Shown: piece after piece, positions 1-9,660 of the stretch
Position numbering within the stretch: position 1 is the first letter of the stretch
Layout: the number at the start of each line of letters is the position of its first letter
Assembly: GCA_016936555.1 (NCBI GenBank)
Contig: JAFGXR010000040.1
Coordinates: 1-64,000 of the forward strand
Direction: 5' to 3'
Length of the DNA: 64,000 nt
Source: Spirochaetales bacterium
GTDB taxonomy: Bacteria > Spirochaetota > Spirochaetia > DSM-2461
Notes under the pieces: generated by a model
The model's input: the letters and a program-made list of their open reading frames with translations, nothing else
Databases searched by the model: none
What the model was told of the DNA's origin: nothing
Program-made: the position numbers and the translations under genes

Positions 1-1395
1 CATGGGAAAGCCGATCAGTTCATAGCTGCTGTTGAAGGCGGCTCCGCCGGAGTTTCCGCCGTTTATCTCCCCGTCGGTTTTTATCAGATAACCGTAGTCC
101 GTTCTGTTGAATCCGCTGACGATCCCTCTGGTCAGGGAGATGGAGACACGGGACCCCTCTCCCCCGATCTGAGGGTATCCGAGAAACTTCAGTTCCTGCC
201 CGATTAAAACAGAGTCTTTTTCAGCCATAAAGAAAAAGGGGAAGTTGTAGTTTTCCGGCAAATCCTGCCCGTAAAGCCCTGAGGTGATTTTCAGAAAGGC
301 AAGATCTTCGTCGTGGCGTATATCGATCAGTTCCGCGCGGAACAGTTCTCCGGGCGGAACATAGAGAGACATATTGAAAGATACGAAGAACTCGTCGGCG
401 ACCTCTCCGCTGCTGTCCGTGATGACATGGAGCCCCGTTATGATATGTCCCCGCGGGGACACGAGACAACCCGATCCGGACGCCGTTTCCGTGGAGATTT
501 CCACTGTGCTGTAGAGGGCTCTTTCCAGAGGTGTATCCCAGCGGGGTAGTTCGGGAAAGTCGGTCAGAATCTCCGGGGGGTCCCCGGTGAAGGAGGCGAT
601 GATGGAAAACCGGTCGGTCAGATCATCTTCGACAAGATCGAAAACTGTGATGTAGTATCGTCCTGTCTGCAGAGGCCGGGGAGATGAACCGTTGATGACA
701 AGGAATTCCCGGCCGAGATAACTCTCCCTGAGATAATCGGCTTCATCTGAAGTCATGGGGATTCTATCCCGGGAGACATACATATCGAGATCTGTATCCG
801 TTCCGAATAGATCGATGCGGAGAACCGTTTCATTTTCATTCACATCGACAGCAAAGAGTTTAACCATGCCCGAATTTGTCGAAAGAGCAGATTCGGCCGG
901 ATTTCCCGGATTGAGAAGCACGGGATTATCAAGGGTTTCCAGATTCACGGTTATTCCGAAGGGAATTCGGTTCGACTCGCTATTTCCGATGAGGGGAAGC
1001 CGTTCCAGGGGATAGACGACATCGATATAATACACTCCGGACCGGAGAGGACTCGATGACATGCGGGAAAGGGATAAGGATTCATTGAATAGCTCGAGGG
1101 TACTTGAAAAGTCGACTTCGTCATAATTGGAAATTTCCCTGTCGAAATTGACGTAGAGATCCAGATCGGCCGGTGAATTATCAATATTGATATCCATTTT
1201 GAAAATACTATCGGAGACACGCACTTTAAAGGTTTTGTAGGTGTAGGAGATCTGCTCCTCCGATAAATCAATAACGCTGCTCACTCTCCGCCCCGGCTGT
1301 ATATAAGCTCCGGAATCCCGCTTGTCCCAGGCCTGAAGCGGAAGAAGAACCCCAATGCCCAGTATCACCAAAATGTATTTTCTCGGATTGATCAA
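1..1395 (-). CDS. Secreted PPC-domain / trypsin-like serine protease (3' end cut by window)
   Basis: A signal-anchor-like N-terminus (hydrophobic stretch ILVILGIGVLLPLQA) is followed by two regions resembling pre-peptidase C-terminal domains (DLDLYV and DLDMYV motifs). A chymotrypsin/HtrA-fold protease domain follows. The triad is visible: His323 in GLHVI, Asp364 in DEDLAFLKI and Ser449 in GGNSGGA. The protein is expected to be periplasmic or secreted; its substrate is unknown. The start is TTG at 1395, the only reasonable initiator after the upstream stop, with AGGAAGG about 9 nt upstream. It lies 64 bp behind pbpC with no terminator between them, so it is probably the third gene of an A2M-pbpC-protease operon. 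The frame runs off the left edge of the window just after the Ser motif, so the C-terminus is not seen. Protease identity is firm; the PPC assignment is by pattern only. Confidence 0.85.
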   Translation of the reverse strand, partial: MINPRKYILVILGIGVLLPLQAWDKRDSGAYIQPGRRVSSVIDLSEEQISYTYKTFKVRVSDSIFKMDINIDNSPADLDLYVNFDREISNYDEVDFSSTLELFNESLSLSRMSSSPLRSGVYYIDVVYPLERLPLIGNSESNRIPFGITVNLETLDNPVLLNPGNPAESALSTNSGMVKLFAVDVNENETVLRIDLFGTDTDLDMYVSRDRIPMTSDEADYLRESYLGREFLVINGSSPRPLQTGRYYITVFDLVEDDLTDRFSIIASFTGDPPEILTDFPELPRWDTPLERALYSTVEISTETASGSGCLVSPRGHIITGLHVITDSSGEVADEFFVSFNMSLYVPPGELFRAELIDIRHDEDLAFLKITSGLYGQDLPENYNFPFFFMAEKDSVLIGQELKFLGYPQIGGEGSRVSISLTRGIVSGFNRTDYGYLIKTDGEINGGNSGGAAFNSSYELIGFPM

Positions 1396-1459
1396 TTTTC
1401 TCTACCTTCCTCTTTCTCAATCATGATTCAATTTAAGCGTCTTGGCCATAGGGTTCATT

Positions 1460-3655
1460 CTATTTTACCAATACGGAGGCCCGGTCGACAGAGCCCCCCC
1501 CCTCGGCGCGGAAATCGATTCGGCCCCGCTCGACCTTCCCGAACCAGGTGAACGGGGCCTGCTGCCGCGTTACCAGACTGTCATTAATATAAAGCGACAC
1601 CTCATATCTACCGAGGATTCTCACGGCTATGGCCTGAGTATCGTCGGGAAGCGTCGGGTCCAGGTAAAACAGGGCTCCGTCCCGGGGCTGCAGGATTTCC
1701 ACGGCTTCTTTTGAAGGAGCGATTATATAATTCTGATGATAGATGGAAGCCCATCGCCCGTATTCGGCGGGAAGAACCGCCCCTTCCGGACTATGCCAGT
1801 CACAAACACCGGGAACCGGACCGGCGGGAAAAACCTGATCAACGGAATAAGGGCAATAAGGACCGGCCAGATCTCCGCTCAGGGGACAGATCTGCCGGTG
1901 AACGAAGTTACCGCCATCAGAAAAAGAATCCTCCCTGCGGAAATCCCTCAGCAGTGAAACGACAATCTGCGCCGGATAGGAACTCCCGGGAGACCCGATA
2001 ACCGTATCGCCCGAAAAATTACCCATCCACACCCCGACGGTCAAATCCTCAGTTGATCCGAGTGCCCAGATATTGTTGAACTGATTGGACGTACCCGTTT
2101 TAAAAGCCCCCTCGAACTCAACGTCCAGAGGGTTGATGCGGCCGAATCCGAGGATTCTGTTTCTGTTGTCCGAAAGGATAACCCGGATGAGTTCGGCAAC
2201 TTCACTCCGGTAGACCGGGAGCCCTTCGGGAACGGGCCGCTCTCTGTCAAAGCCCAGCGGGATATACGTTCCGTCCCTGCTGAAAAGCGAGAACCCCTGT
2301 ACCAGTTCCCACAGGGAGACCTCGCCGTTTCCCAGCGCGAGCCCCACCCCGAGATTCTCCCCCTCTGCCAGAGAGGTAAATCCGGCCCGGACCAGCTTCT
2401 CCAGAAACGACTTGACTCCGACCTGCTCCAGCAGATAAACAGCCGGGACATTGAGCGATGAGCCCAGAGCGACACTCAGCCGCACAGGACCGTTGTACCT
2501 CTCGTTGTAATTTTCAGGGATGTAGATTTCCCGGGAACCGAATTCCATGGGTATATCGGGCAAAGGGGTCGACGGACCGAATCCCGATTCTATGGCTTTC
2601 CCGTAGAGAAATGGCTTGAGTGTCGATCCCGGCTGGCGGAGGATTCTCACGCCGTCGATCTGCCCGTTCAGCTCGTCGTTGAAAAAATCGGCCGAACCGA
2701 TATAGGCGAGGATGTTCCCGGTCCTGTTGTCAATGGCCAGAACGGCTCCGTTGGATATTCTGTTCTTTCCCGTCTGTTCCAGAATCTCCTGCAGGTAAGC
2801 CCCGGCGCCTCTCTGAATTTCCCGATCCAGAGTCGTGTAGAGAGGAGCACCGCTGCGCCACTGCTCCTCTGTCAGCTTCTCCCGGATCATATTGGCAAAG
2901 TGATTATAGGATGAGGGCCAGAGCGCGTCACGGGTGGAAAGGTTCCGGTATACTTTTTCCAGCTCCTCCGGGGAAAGATCGCCTTTGATCCGCCCCATGG
3001 TTCTGTCGACGGCGGCCCTGTTTGCCTGCGGGTTCTTCAAGGGATTGAAGTCCTCCGGCCGCCGGGGAATCATCATCAGAACCAGAATCTCCTCCCGGCT
3101 GAGCTCCTCCGCTTCCTTTTCGAGAAAATAACGGGCGGCGCTTTTCAATCCCTCCACATTGGATCCGAAGGGGAGATGATTCAGGTAGAGCTCCAGGATT
3201 TCCTTCTTGCTCAGTTTGAGCTCGATCCTGAGCGAATTGAAAATCTCATATACTTTTCCCGGGATGCCCCGGCGCCCCGGTTCCAGCAATCCCGAAAGCT
3301 GCATGGTTATGGTCGAACCGCCGGACTGAATCTCCCCGCTCCGGACATACTGCCAGGCAGCCCTGATAAGCGAGATCAGATCAAAACCGGGATGAAAATA
3401 GAAGCGCCGGTCTTCGCTCTGCAGAATGGCTGCAATGCGGTCCCGGCTCAATTTATCTACCGATAGATACTGGCGGCGCAGCCCCTCTTCCAGGGGAAGA
3501 ACGGCGAAGATCTCATCCTGAGCGCTGTAGAGAGGAATGCTGTACCGGCTTTGACGGAAATCCTCCAGACCGGGAACCGGCGTCAGCCGCAGCGCCGCAT
3601 AAAGCGCCGCCGCAGCTATGCCGGCTGAGAGAAGTTTTTTCCTAGCGGATGACAA
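1460..3655 (-). CDS. pbpC: Penicillin-binding protein 1C (bifunctional peptidoglycan synthase)
   Basis: A class A PBP of the PbpC branch: it polymerises lipid II and crosslinks peptidoglycan on the outer face of the inner membrane. An N-terminal membrane anchor (residues ~8-24) is followed by a GT51 transglycosylase domain (EDRRFYFHPG from residue 81, GGSTITMQLS near 112). The transpeptidase domain has SxxK in GSTLKPFLYG near residue 340, an SLN motif in SSLNVP, and KTGTS near 518. A C-terminal BiPBP_C-like domain follows. The 731-aa length fits the family (about 770 in E. coli). I placed the start at a TTG (3655) with GAGGG 7 nt upstream; it overlaps the end of the A2M gene by 14 bp. The longer ATG-type ORF to 3817 reads through A2M coding sequence and gives a low-complexity Arg/Ser tail, so it was rejected. 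pbpC beside a bacterial A2M gene is a known pairing. Confidence 0.95.
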   Translation of the reverse strand: MSSARKKLLSAGIAAAALYAALRLTPVPGLEDFRQSRYSIPLYSAQDEIFAVLPLEEGLRRQYLSVDKLSRDRIAAILQSEDRRFYFHPGFDLISLIRAAWQYVRSGEIQSGGSTITMQLSGLLEPGRRGIPGKVYEIFNSLRIELKLSKKEILELYLNHLPFGSNVEGLKSAARYFLEKEAEELSREEILVLMMIPRRPEDFNPLKNPQANRAAVDRTMGRIKGDLSPEELEKVYRNLSTRDALWPSSYNHFANMIREKLTEEQWRSGAPLYTTLDREIQRGAGAYLQEILEQTGKNRISNGAVLAIDNRTGNILAYIGSADFFNDELNGQIDGVRILRQPGSTLKPFLYGKAIESGFGPSTPLPDIPMEFGSREIYIPENYNERYNGPVRLSVALGSSLNVPAVYLLEQVGVKSFLEKLVRAGFTSLAEGENLGVGLALGNGEVSLWELVQGFSLFSRDGTYIPLGFDRERPVPEGLPVYRSEVAELIRVILSDNRNRILGFGRINPLDVEFEGAFKTGTSNQFNNIWALGSTEDLTVGVWMGNFSGDTVIGSPGSSYPAQIVVSLLRDFRREDSFSDGGNFVHRQICPLSGDLAGPYCPYSVDQVFPAGPVPGVCDWHSPEGAVLPAEYGRWASIYHQNYIIAPSKEAVEILQPRDGALFYLDPTLPDDTQAIAVRILGRYEVSLYINDSLVTRQQAPFTWFGKVERGRIDFRAEGGGSVDRASVLVK

Positions 3656-6600
3656 TGAGCCGCCCTCTGTCCCTTCCGAAGACCTCCGGTTCGAACAACA
3701 GCTCCGCCCCCGCCGGTGGCGTCGGATAGATACCCGGCGTGGTGCAGCGGAAGAGGAAGGAGACGTCTCTCTGGCCGTAGTACAGGAAATCCCAGGAATA
3801 GCGGATCTCGTTGTCAAAAATCAGCTGATTCGGGGCAAAGGGATAAAAATCCCCGTTTATGATATAACCTTCGCCGATATAGGTGTCCTCATCGCCGTAC
3901 TGCGATTCCCTTGTCCAGCGCTCGCTGCCGGTTCCCCCCGCATTGAGGAACGATGATGTGGTCGAGAAGCTCGGATCGACGATCTCCGCTCCGCTCGGAA
4001 CGGGAACAGTCAGATTGACATAACTGCGGCTCTTGGATGTTCCGAGCAGAACGCGCATGCGGTAAGTCTCCCCGAGAACCAGTTCGTTATTGACGATTTC
4101 CTCCCCCTCCAGGGATTCAATCCTGGAGAAGACGGAGATGCCCTCGTCGCGGAGAGGGGCCGATTCATTGGGCAGTGCGTATTTGAGAGTTGTCCTGTAA
4201 AAGAGACTTCCCTCTCCTGTTTTCCGGAACTGAAGGCTGGCCGCCTCGTTCTGACCGGTTACGGGAAGAATCTCTTTAAACAGATCGAATTCTCTCTCAT
4301 CGGGTCCGCGGGAATAACCTTCGAACCGGCTCTTCACCATGGAATCCTCATTGAGAACCACTTCCGCCTCATAGTCAGTGCCTTCAGGTCCTTCGAGCGA
4401 AACCAGATCATTGAGCGCCAGAGCCATCCACATCCTGTCATGGGCGCTGATCCAGTTCCGGCTGTTCTTCTGCCTGTTCAGGCTGAAAGTATAGCGGCTC
4501 AGAATATCATCCTCCTCACCGGTCATCAAAGCCAGCCGGAGAAGATGGGAGAGCTGCTGGTACATGGAGTCAAAGTAGAATCTCGCTTCATAGGTTTCTC
4601 TGATGTCGACGCTTTGTGCTCCCATGGAGACGAAGTTTTTGATCCGTTTGTATATCGTCTCAATCCGGGCGTCCCGTCCCTCCAGCTTATAGGCATAGGC
4701 CACAAGGGCGTATCCACTGATGCCCAGTTCATCGCCCAGAGCCATGAGCTCGTCGGTACGCGCTTCATCGGTCCTGCCGCCCAGAGCGTTGATATAATTC
4801 AGATAGACATTGTAATAGAGATCGTTCCTGTTCCGTGCTCCGTAATTGTTCACATAGGCAATCAGCTTTTTCTCGCTGACCACGGTTTCGTATTCCCCCT
4901 TCTGTTTTTTCAGTATTTCGAGCATGTGGAGAGAGAGAAGCGACAGCCAGGGATTGCTCCTCACTTCAGCCATGTAGGAGGATGTGGCGATGCCGCCGTC
5001 ATCGCGCTGCCGGTTCCGCAGGTATTTGAGAAAGCGGACCAGTTTATCTTTCGAGTCCTGCTCAAAATCTGCCCCCATGGCGATCACGGTTCGCGGCGCC
5101 ACGATGCCCGGCAGGGCACTGTAGAGATAATCGAAGGTGTTGTCGTAGACCCGGTGGCTATTGAGCGAGAGAAGCTGGTCCCGCAGAAAGGGGGCCCGGC
5201 TCGAATCGATAGAAAATTCCAGCGATCCGTAGGACTGGCCGATATTGTTCGGAATGATCAGAGCTTCCTCGGCCATCTGAGAGTCTCGCCCGACGGTTCC
5301 CGTCGTCGTGAAAGCTTCCCGCAGCAGGGGTTGCTCAACGGTTAAAGTCTGGACCAGCTCTTCGCTGAGAACATCGGAAAGAACCGTGAAGACGACCTCC
5401 CCGGCCCCCGGCGTTTTCGCTTCCAGAACATAGGGAACTTCCAGACTCCGTCCCGCCGGAACGATAACGGTTTTTTCCCTTTCTCCGGGAAGATTGATCA
5501 GATCCGATTCGGCCCTCACTGTCACCTCGTGATCCTGTCCGTCGATATTGGTTATGACGACCCCGGCAAAGGAGGTATCGCGCACTCGCATGCGTCGGGG
5601 CATGGCCGTTCTCACGTTCAGGGGATTCCTGACGAAAAGCTCATCTTCCGAGTAGCCTATCCGGTCCCCCATCAGAGCGATTACAGTGGACCGGTATGTG
5701 GTCAGCGTATCGGGCCAGCTGACAGATATGGTCACCTCGCCGTTCTCATCGGTGATCAGAAAGGGTTCGAATACGGCCAGGGGTGAGAAATCATCGCGGC
5801 GCTGCAGTTTACCCTCCTCGCCGTCACCTCCGACGAGATTCGAGACATCGTAGGTCACCGGAGCCAGCAGGAGCCGTCTCGAATCGTCCCCCGCCCCGTA
5901 AAGACTGAAATTCCAGGGGCTGTAATAATACTCCAGAGGATTGGGAATGTGATAATTGATAAGATCGAGAACTCCTCTGTCCACAGCCAGATAGGTGATT
6001 TCCGCACCGGCCACGGGTCGGCCGTCTCTCGTGACCTTTACCGTCACCTCACCCTTCTCCCCGGGCCGGTAGAGAGCTTTATCTGAAGTAACGGCAACGT
6101 CGAGTTCCCGGGTTGCCGTGGAGATATTGAGCGTCGCCGCACCGAAAATGCCTTTGGGTTTTCCGAAGTCGGGATCGAAATAGGATTCGGGCTGATCGGT
6201 CCGGGGCATAAAGGATGAGAGAGTCACATACATTCTGGGAACCCATTCTTCCTGAATTTCAACATCGATAAAGGGATCGGCCGGATCGAGCTCGATCAGT
6301 TTTTCCTCGAGAATTCCCTCCCGCTCGATGGTCATCAGGTATTTCCCCTTTTCCAGGGGGGATTTGACCAGAATCCGGGCCGTATCGCCGGGGAAGTAGA
6401 GCTCCTGTTCCACATCGAGTGTAATATCCTCGGCGTTGTCTCCGGCCCACCTGACCCAGGATCCGCCGCTCACATAGAACTCGAGATCGGTGATGACTTC
6501 ATTATCCTTTTTATCGCGGCTGCTGATCCGGAGCCTGTAACTTCCCGATTGTGACGGCGTGTAATTCCAAAAGAGCCTTCCGTTCTGCCAGGAGGCTTCC

Positions 6601-9557
6601 TCGCTGTGCAGAGTCTCTTCCACCCATTCATAGCGGGTGCTGATCCGCCCTCCGATGCTGTTCTGTTGTACCGCTTTCCAGGAACCTTTGATAATTTCCA
6701 GCTGCGCCTTGCCTTCCGACGAAACGGGATCTCCCTCGGGACTGACCTGGACGAAACGGAAATTCATCTCCCGGTCCACGGCGACGAAGCGCCTCCATCT
6801 TCCGGCGCTTCCGTCATCAATCGACGCCCCGATGTAGTAATAGGCAGGATGGACGACAGCCGAATCGGCGACGCTCACGGTCTGCCGATCGATATCTTCA
6901 ACAGTCGCCTCCGCCACATAGCGGTATGCCATCCCCTTGATGCTGTGATCGCCTGTTTCCACAGAGAGCTGAGCCGAACCGTCGACGCTGAGCTTATCCT
7001 CCGACGAAGAGATGACATTTTCCCTCAGCCAGCCCACAGTCGGTCCGAAAACAGAAAACTGCCACTCTTTTCCCGGGGGATTGTAATGAACGGGCTTCCT
7101 TGTCCAGAAGCTGCCCACATCGCCGCCGGACATGGAGCCGCCCGAAAGATAAGAGGCCTTGAGGGACATGGTGATTTTATCTCCACTATAGTATTTTCTG
7201 TCGGGAGCGCTCAGCGAAGCCTGGAAATTGAGCCTCCGGAAAAAGGCGACTTTAACTGTCTCCTCGAATTTTTTCCCCTGCCGTTCATAGATGATTCTCA
7301 AATCAACGGGATCAAAATCGGCGGGAATATCCCATGTCTCATAAAAACCGCCCGATCCGGTCGTGTTGCCCTTCCAGTCGGCAATGGTTCTGGATTCGTA
7401 TCCCCGTACTTCCTTCACCGTAATGGAATAAGGTCCTTCATAAGGGGAAAATTCACCGAGATACTGATTCCAGTCCATTCCGCGCAGGGTAATGGTTTCT
7501 CCCGGCTTGTAGAGCCCCCTGTCGGAGAAGAAGAAAACTCTGGCTATGGTATCCTCGGCGTAAACCGGCGAAGAGCTGCTGATTCCGAAACGCCACCCCG
7601 TCTGGGTATTGCGGACCGGCAGATCGACCCTGTCGCCCTTCAGCTCCGCGCGGATATTGATATCGTACTCATATCGGTTGCTTTTATAGAAAAAACGGGC
7701 CAGATCACCGCTTTTCAGATTGATGACGGCAAATCCGTCGCTGTCTGTCTGAACCCGCCCGTACAGGCCGTTCAGTCCGGAGAGCGAAACCGTTGCATCG
7801 ACCGCCGGCTCCCCTGTCGAGAGATAATTGACCCAGATCAGGAATTTATTCCAGGAAAAGCGGGTGCTGATTGCCAGATCGGTCACCTGTACATCCATAT
7901 TCCGCCTGTTGTGGCGGACCTTGGCTTCATTCCGCCAGTTGATGTAATTCTCCTCAAAATCCCACTGGAGGTTGACGACCCCGAACTGTCCGTCCAGATA
8001 TGGGGTCAGATCGACAAGCTTGTAATTGGCTTCATTTCGTTTAGCCTTTTCAAAGCCGGGGTCCTGAGATTCTCCGTTTATGAAAAAGGATCCTTTATCA
8101 ATATTCTGATATTCATAAATCAGCAGGGGATCGAACCGGGCCTCCAGACTTCTGAAACCGTCGGAACCGGGGAAGCGGGAGTACTCGGAAGCCTCGGGCA
8201 CTTCCACCGTGACGGTTCTGTCCGCGTCGAGAGACCGCCCGTAGATATCCTTGATTCCCGCCCCCAGAGTCACGGTGTACTCCGATTCGTACTCCACGGG
8301 CAGATCGGCAAGCCTGATCGTATAATCGTAAACTTCAATGTGATCTTTAAGATCTATCCCTTCAAAAGATGAGGATATATTGCCGTAGACGCTCTCTTTT
8401 TCAACCGGATGGGAGAACTCCAGATAAAGGGGATTCTGAACGCCTTCCGGATCTGCGGGGAAACTGTAACTGTACCGGGAATAACTCGAATAGCCGAAAG
8501 GAGAGAGCGTCCTGTATGTAAGTTCCTGCATCTCCTCTCTGGGGCTCGACTGCTCATTGGCTCTGGCGCCCGGGTGGAGCTCCACTCTGATCTCACTGTC
8601 AAAAGGCGTATCGCCTTCAAAAGTCGCCAGAACCATCCGCTTCAGCGTATCGCGGTGCCAGTTCTCATATTCCTCCGGCAGAGAGCTGACCTTGACATCG
8701 TATTCCCTGTAATCATCAGTTACTTTTATGAATCCATCGAGAGTATCGGCGTCAATGTCCTGATTGAAAGTCAGGATGATGCTGTTCGTCTTGGAAGGGG
8801 GAACCTCCCGGGTGGAATCGTAGAGATCCCCGAGGGTACCGAAAGCCATGGAGAGAATCTCCACGAACTCGTTGTGGAACACGAAGGAATAGTCCATGGG
8901 AAGTGATTTTCCGAAAACAGATTGCGTTCCTTCCTTGACCGTCACGGTAAAATCGCGAGTCCGGTGAATCGGCTCATCCGGTTCGAATGTGAGCATTTTT
9001 GTTCCCATCCACCGGAACTTTCCCTTTACGGCCGGATCGATGGTCATGATCGGGCTTTCCGTCAGGGGAGCTCCGAGGCGGCTGACCGGAACCATGGGCT
9101 GATTGAAAAGAACATAGATCGTCGGCCGCCGCATTTCCATGGGCAGTTCCCCCGAAGGACCGAAATCGACGATCTTAAGAGGTCCCGCCGATGAGGCGGA
9201 AGACAGTCTGGACATATCCACTTCTGAAGGATTGAAATAATTGATAGTCAATCCCGAATAATCAAGGGCGGTTCTGAGCTGATCCGTTTCTTCGTCAGCC
9301 CTTTCAGTAAAGAGGCGGCTTACGGCGTCGGCATCGACCCTGGACAGGCGGGAACGGGCCAGAAGCTCTGTATCATCGGGCAGCGGTGCGCCGGGGTCGA
9401 TATCGGGATCATCGGGGGAAGCGAGCAGTTCCTCCTGATTCGTCACAACAGGGCCGGAATCAACAATGGTTTCATCGATCGATATATCCGCTCCTTTCCC
9501 GCAGGAAAAAAGAAAAACAGTCAGAAGAAAGGTTATTATCAGCTTTTTCATTTTCAA
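3642..9557 (-). CDS. Bacterial alpha-2-macroglobulin-like lipoprotein (no thioester)
   Basis: A 1971-aa member of the YfhM/A2M family, larger than E. coli YfhM (about 1650 aa). The signal peptide ends in lipobox LFSC with the lipidated Cys at residue 19, so it should be a membrane-anchored periplasmic lipoprotein. The macroglobulin domain hallmark DRGLYKPGE lies mid-protein, a second repeat has ALYRPGE, and a helical thioester-domain-like region (RQRDDGGI...) lies near residues 1460-1650. At the place where trapping A2Ms carry the CxEQ thioester I read VYDNTFDYLYS (near residue 1460). Apart from the lipobox Cys the only other Cys I find is near the C-terminus (LFRC), so it cannot form the thioester. 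The family is thought to trap proteases after cell damage or act as a periplasmic scaffold; this copy could only do so non-covalently. The start at 9557 has AAGGATT 7 nt upstream. It overlaps pbpC, its known partner. Confidence 0.93.
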   Translation of the reverse strand: MKMKKLIITFLLTVFLFSCGKGADISIDETIVDSGPVVTNQEELLASPDDPDIDPGAPLPDDTELLARSRLSRVDADAVSRLFTERADEETDQLRTALDYSGLTINYFNPSEVDMSRLSSASSAGPLKIVDFGPSGELPMEMRRPTIYVLFNQPMVPVSRLGAPLTESPIMTIDPAVKGKFRWMGTKMLTFEPDEPIHRTRDFTVTVKEGTQSVFGKSLPMDYSFVFHNEFVEILSMAFGTLGDLYDSTREVPPSKTNSIILTFNQDIDADTLDGFIKVTDDYREYDVKVSSLPEEYENWHRDTLKRMVLATFEGDTPFDSEIRVELHPGARANEQSSPREEMQELTYRTLSPFGYSSYSRYSYSFPADPEGVQNPLYLEFSHPVEKESVYGNISSSFEGIDLKDHIEVYDYTIRLADLPVEYESEYTVTLGAGIKDIYGRSLDADRTVTVEVPEASEYSRFPGSDGFRSLEARFDPLLIYEYQNIDKGSFFINGESQDPGFEKAKRNEANYKLVDLTPYLDGQFGVVNLQWDFEENYINWRNEAKVRHNRRNMDVQVTDLAISTRFSWNKFLIWVNYLSTGEPAVDATVSLSGLNGLYGRVQTDSDGFAVINLKSGDLARFFYKSNRYEYDINIRAELKGDRVDLPVRNTQTGWRFGISSSSPVYAEDTIARVFFFSDRGLYKPGETITLRGMDWNQYLGEFSPYEGPYSITVKEVRGYESRTIADWKGNTTGSGGFYETWDIPADFDPVDLRIIYERQGKKFEETVKVAFFRRLNFQASLSAPDRKYYSGDKITMSLKASYLSGGSMSGGDVGSFWTRKPVHYNPPGKEWQFSVFGPTVGWLRENVISSSEDKLSVDGSAQLSVETGDHSIKGMAYRYVAEATVEDIDRQTVSVADSAVVHPAYYYIGASIDDGSAGRWRRFVAVDREMNFRFVQVSPEGDPVSSEGKAQLEIIKGSWKAVQQNSIGGRISTRYEWVEETLHSEEASWQNGRLFWNYTPSQSGSYRLRISSRDKKDNEVITDLEFYVSGGSWVRWAGDNAEDITLDVEQELYFPGDTARILVKSPLEKGKYLMTIEREGILEEKLIELDPADPFIDVEIQEEWVPRMYVTLSSFMPRTDQPESYFDPDFGKPKGIFGAATLNISTATRELDVAVTSDKALYRPGEKGEVTVKVTRDGRPVAGAEITYLAVDRGVLDLINYHIPNPLEYYYSPWNFSLYGAGDDSRRLLLAPVTYDVSNLVGGDGEEGKLQRRDDFSPLAVFEPFLITDENGEVTISVSWPDTLTTYRSTVIALMGDRIGYSEDELFVRNPLNVRTAMPRRMRVRDTSFAGVVITNIDGQDHEVTVRAESDLINLPGEREKTVIVPAGRSLEVPYVLEAKTPGAGEVVFTVLSDVLSEELVQTLTVEQPLLREAFTTTGTVGRDSQMAEEALIIPNNIGQSYGSLEFSIDSSRAPFLRDQLLSLNSHRVYDNTFDYLYSALPGIVAPRTVIAMGADFEQDSKDKLVRFLKYLRNRQRDDGGIATSSYMAEVRSNPWLSLLSLHMLEILKKQKGEYETVVSEKKLIAYVNNYGARNRNDLYYNVYLNYINALGGRTDEARTDELMALGDELGISGYALVAYAYKLEGRDARIETIYKRIKNFVSMGAQSVDIRETYEARFYFDSMYQQLSHLLRLALMTGEEDDILSRYTFSLNRQKNSRNWISAHDRMWMALALNDLVSLEGPEGTDYEAEVVLNEDSMVKSRFEGYSRGPDEREFDLFKEILPVTGQNEAASLQFRKTGEGSLFYRTTLKYALPNESAPLRDEGISVFSRIESLEGEEIVNNELVLGETYRMRVLLGTSKSRSYVNLTVPVPSGAEIVDPSFSTTSSFLNAGGTGSERWTRESQYGDEDTYIGEGYIINGDFYPFAPNQLIFDNEIRYSWDFLYYGQRDVSFLFRCTTPGIYPTPPAGAELLFEPEVFGRDRGRLIVIR

Positions 9558-9660
9558 TCCTTAAAATCTACTTCCGGCAATTATACCTGTACACAGATTG
9601 TTCATTTTTTTATAAATTTCAATCATGTTTTCCATTATATATAAATTATAATAAGAGTAT

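Noticed and set aside
3656-3817. N-terminal extension of PbpC
   Set aside because: It reads through A2M coding sequence in another frame and gives an Arg/Ser-rich tail before the membrane anchor; a TTG with a ribosome-binding site at 3655 fits better.
4440-5345. 301-aa plus-strand open frame
   Set aside because: Antisense shadow of the A2M gene with no recognisable features.
6606-8372. 588-aa open frame on the plus strand
   Set aside because: It lies fully antisense to the A2M gene, has no ribosome-binding site or family motifs, and its frame openness follows from the codon bias of the real gene.
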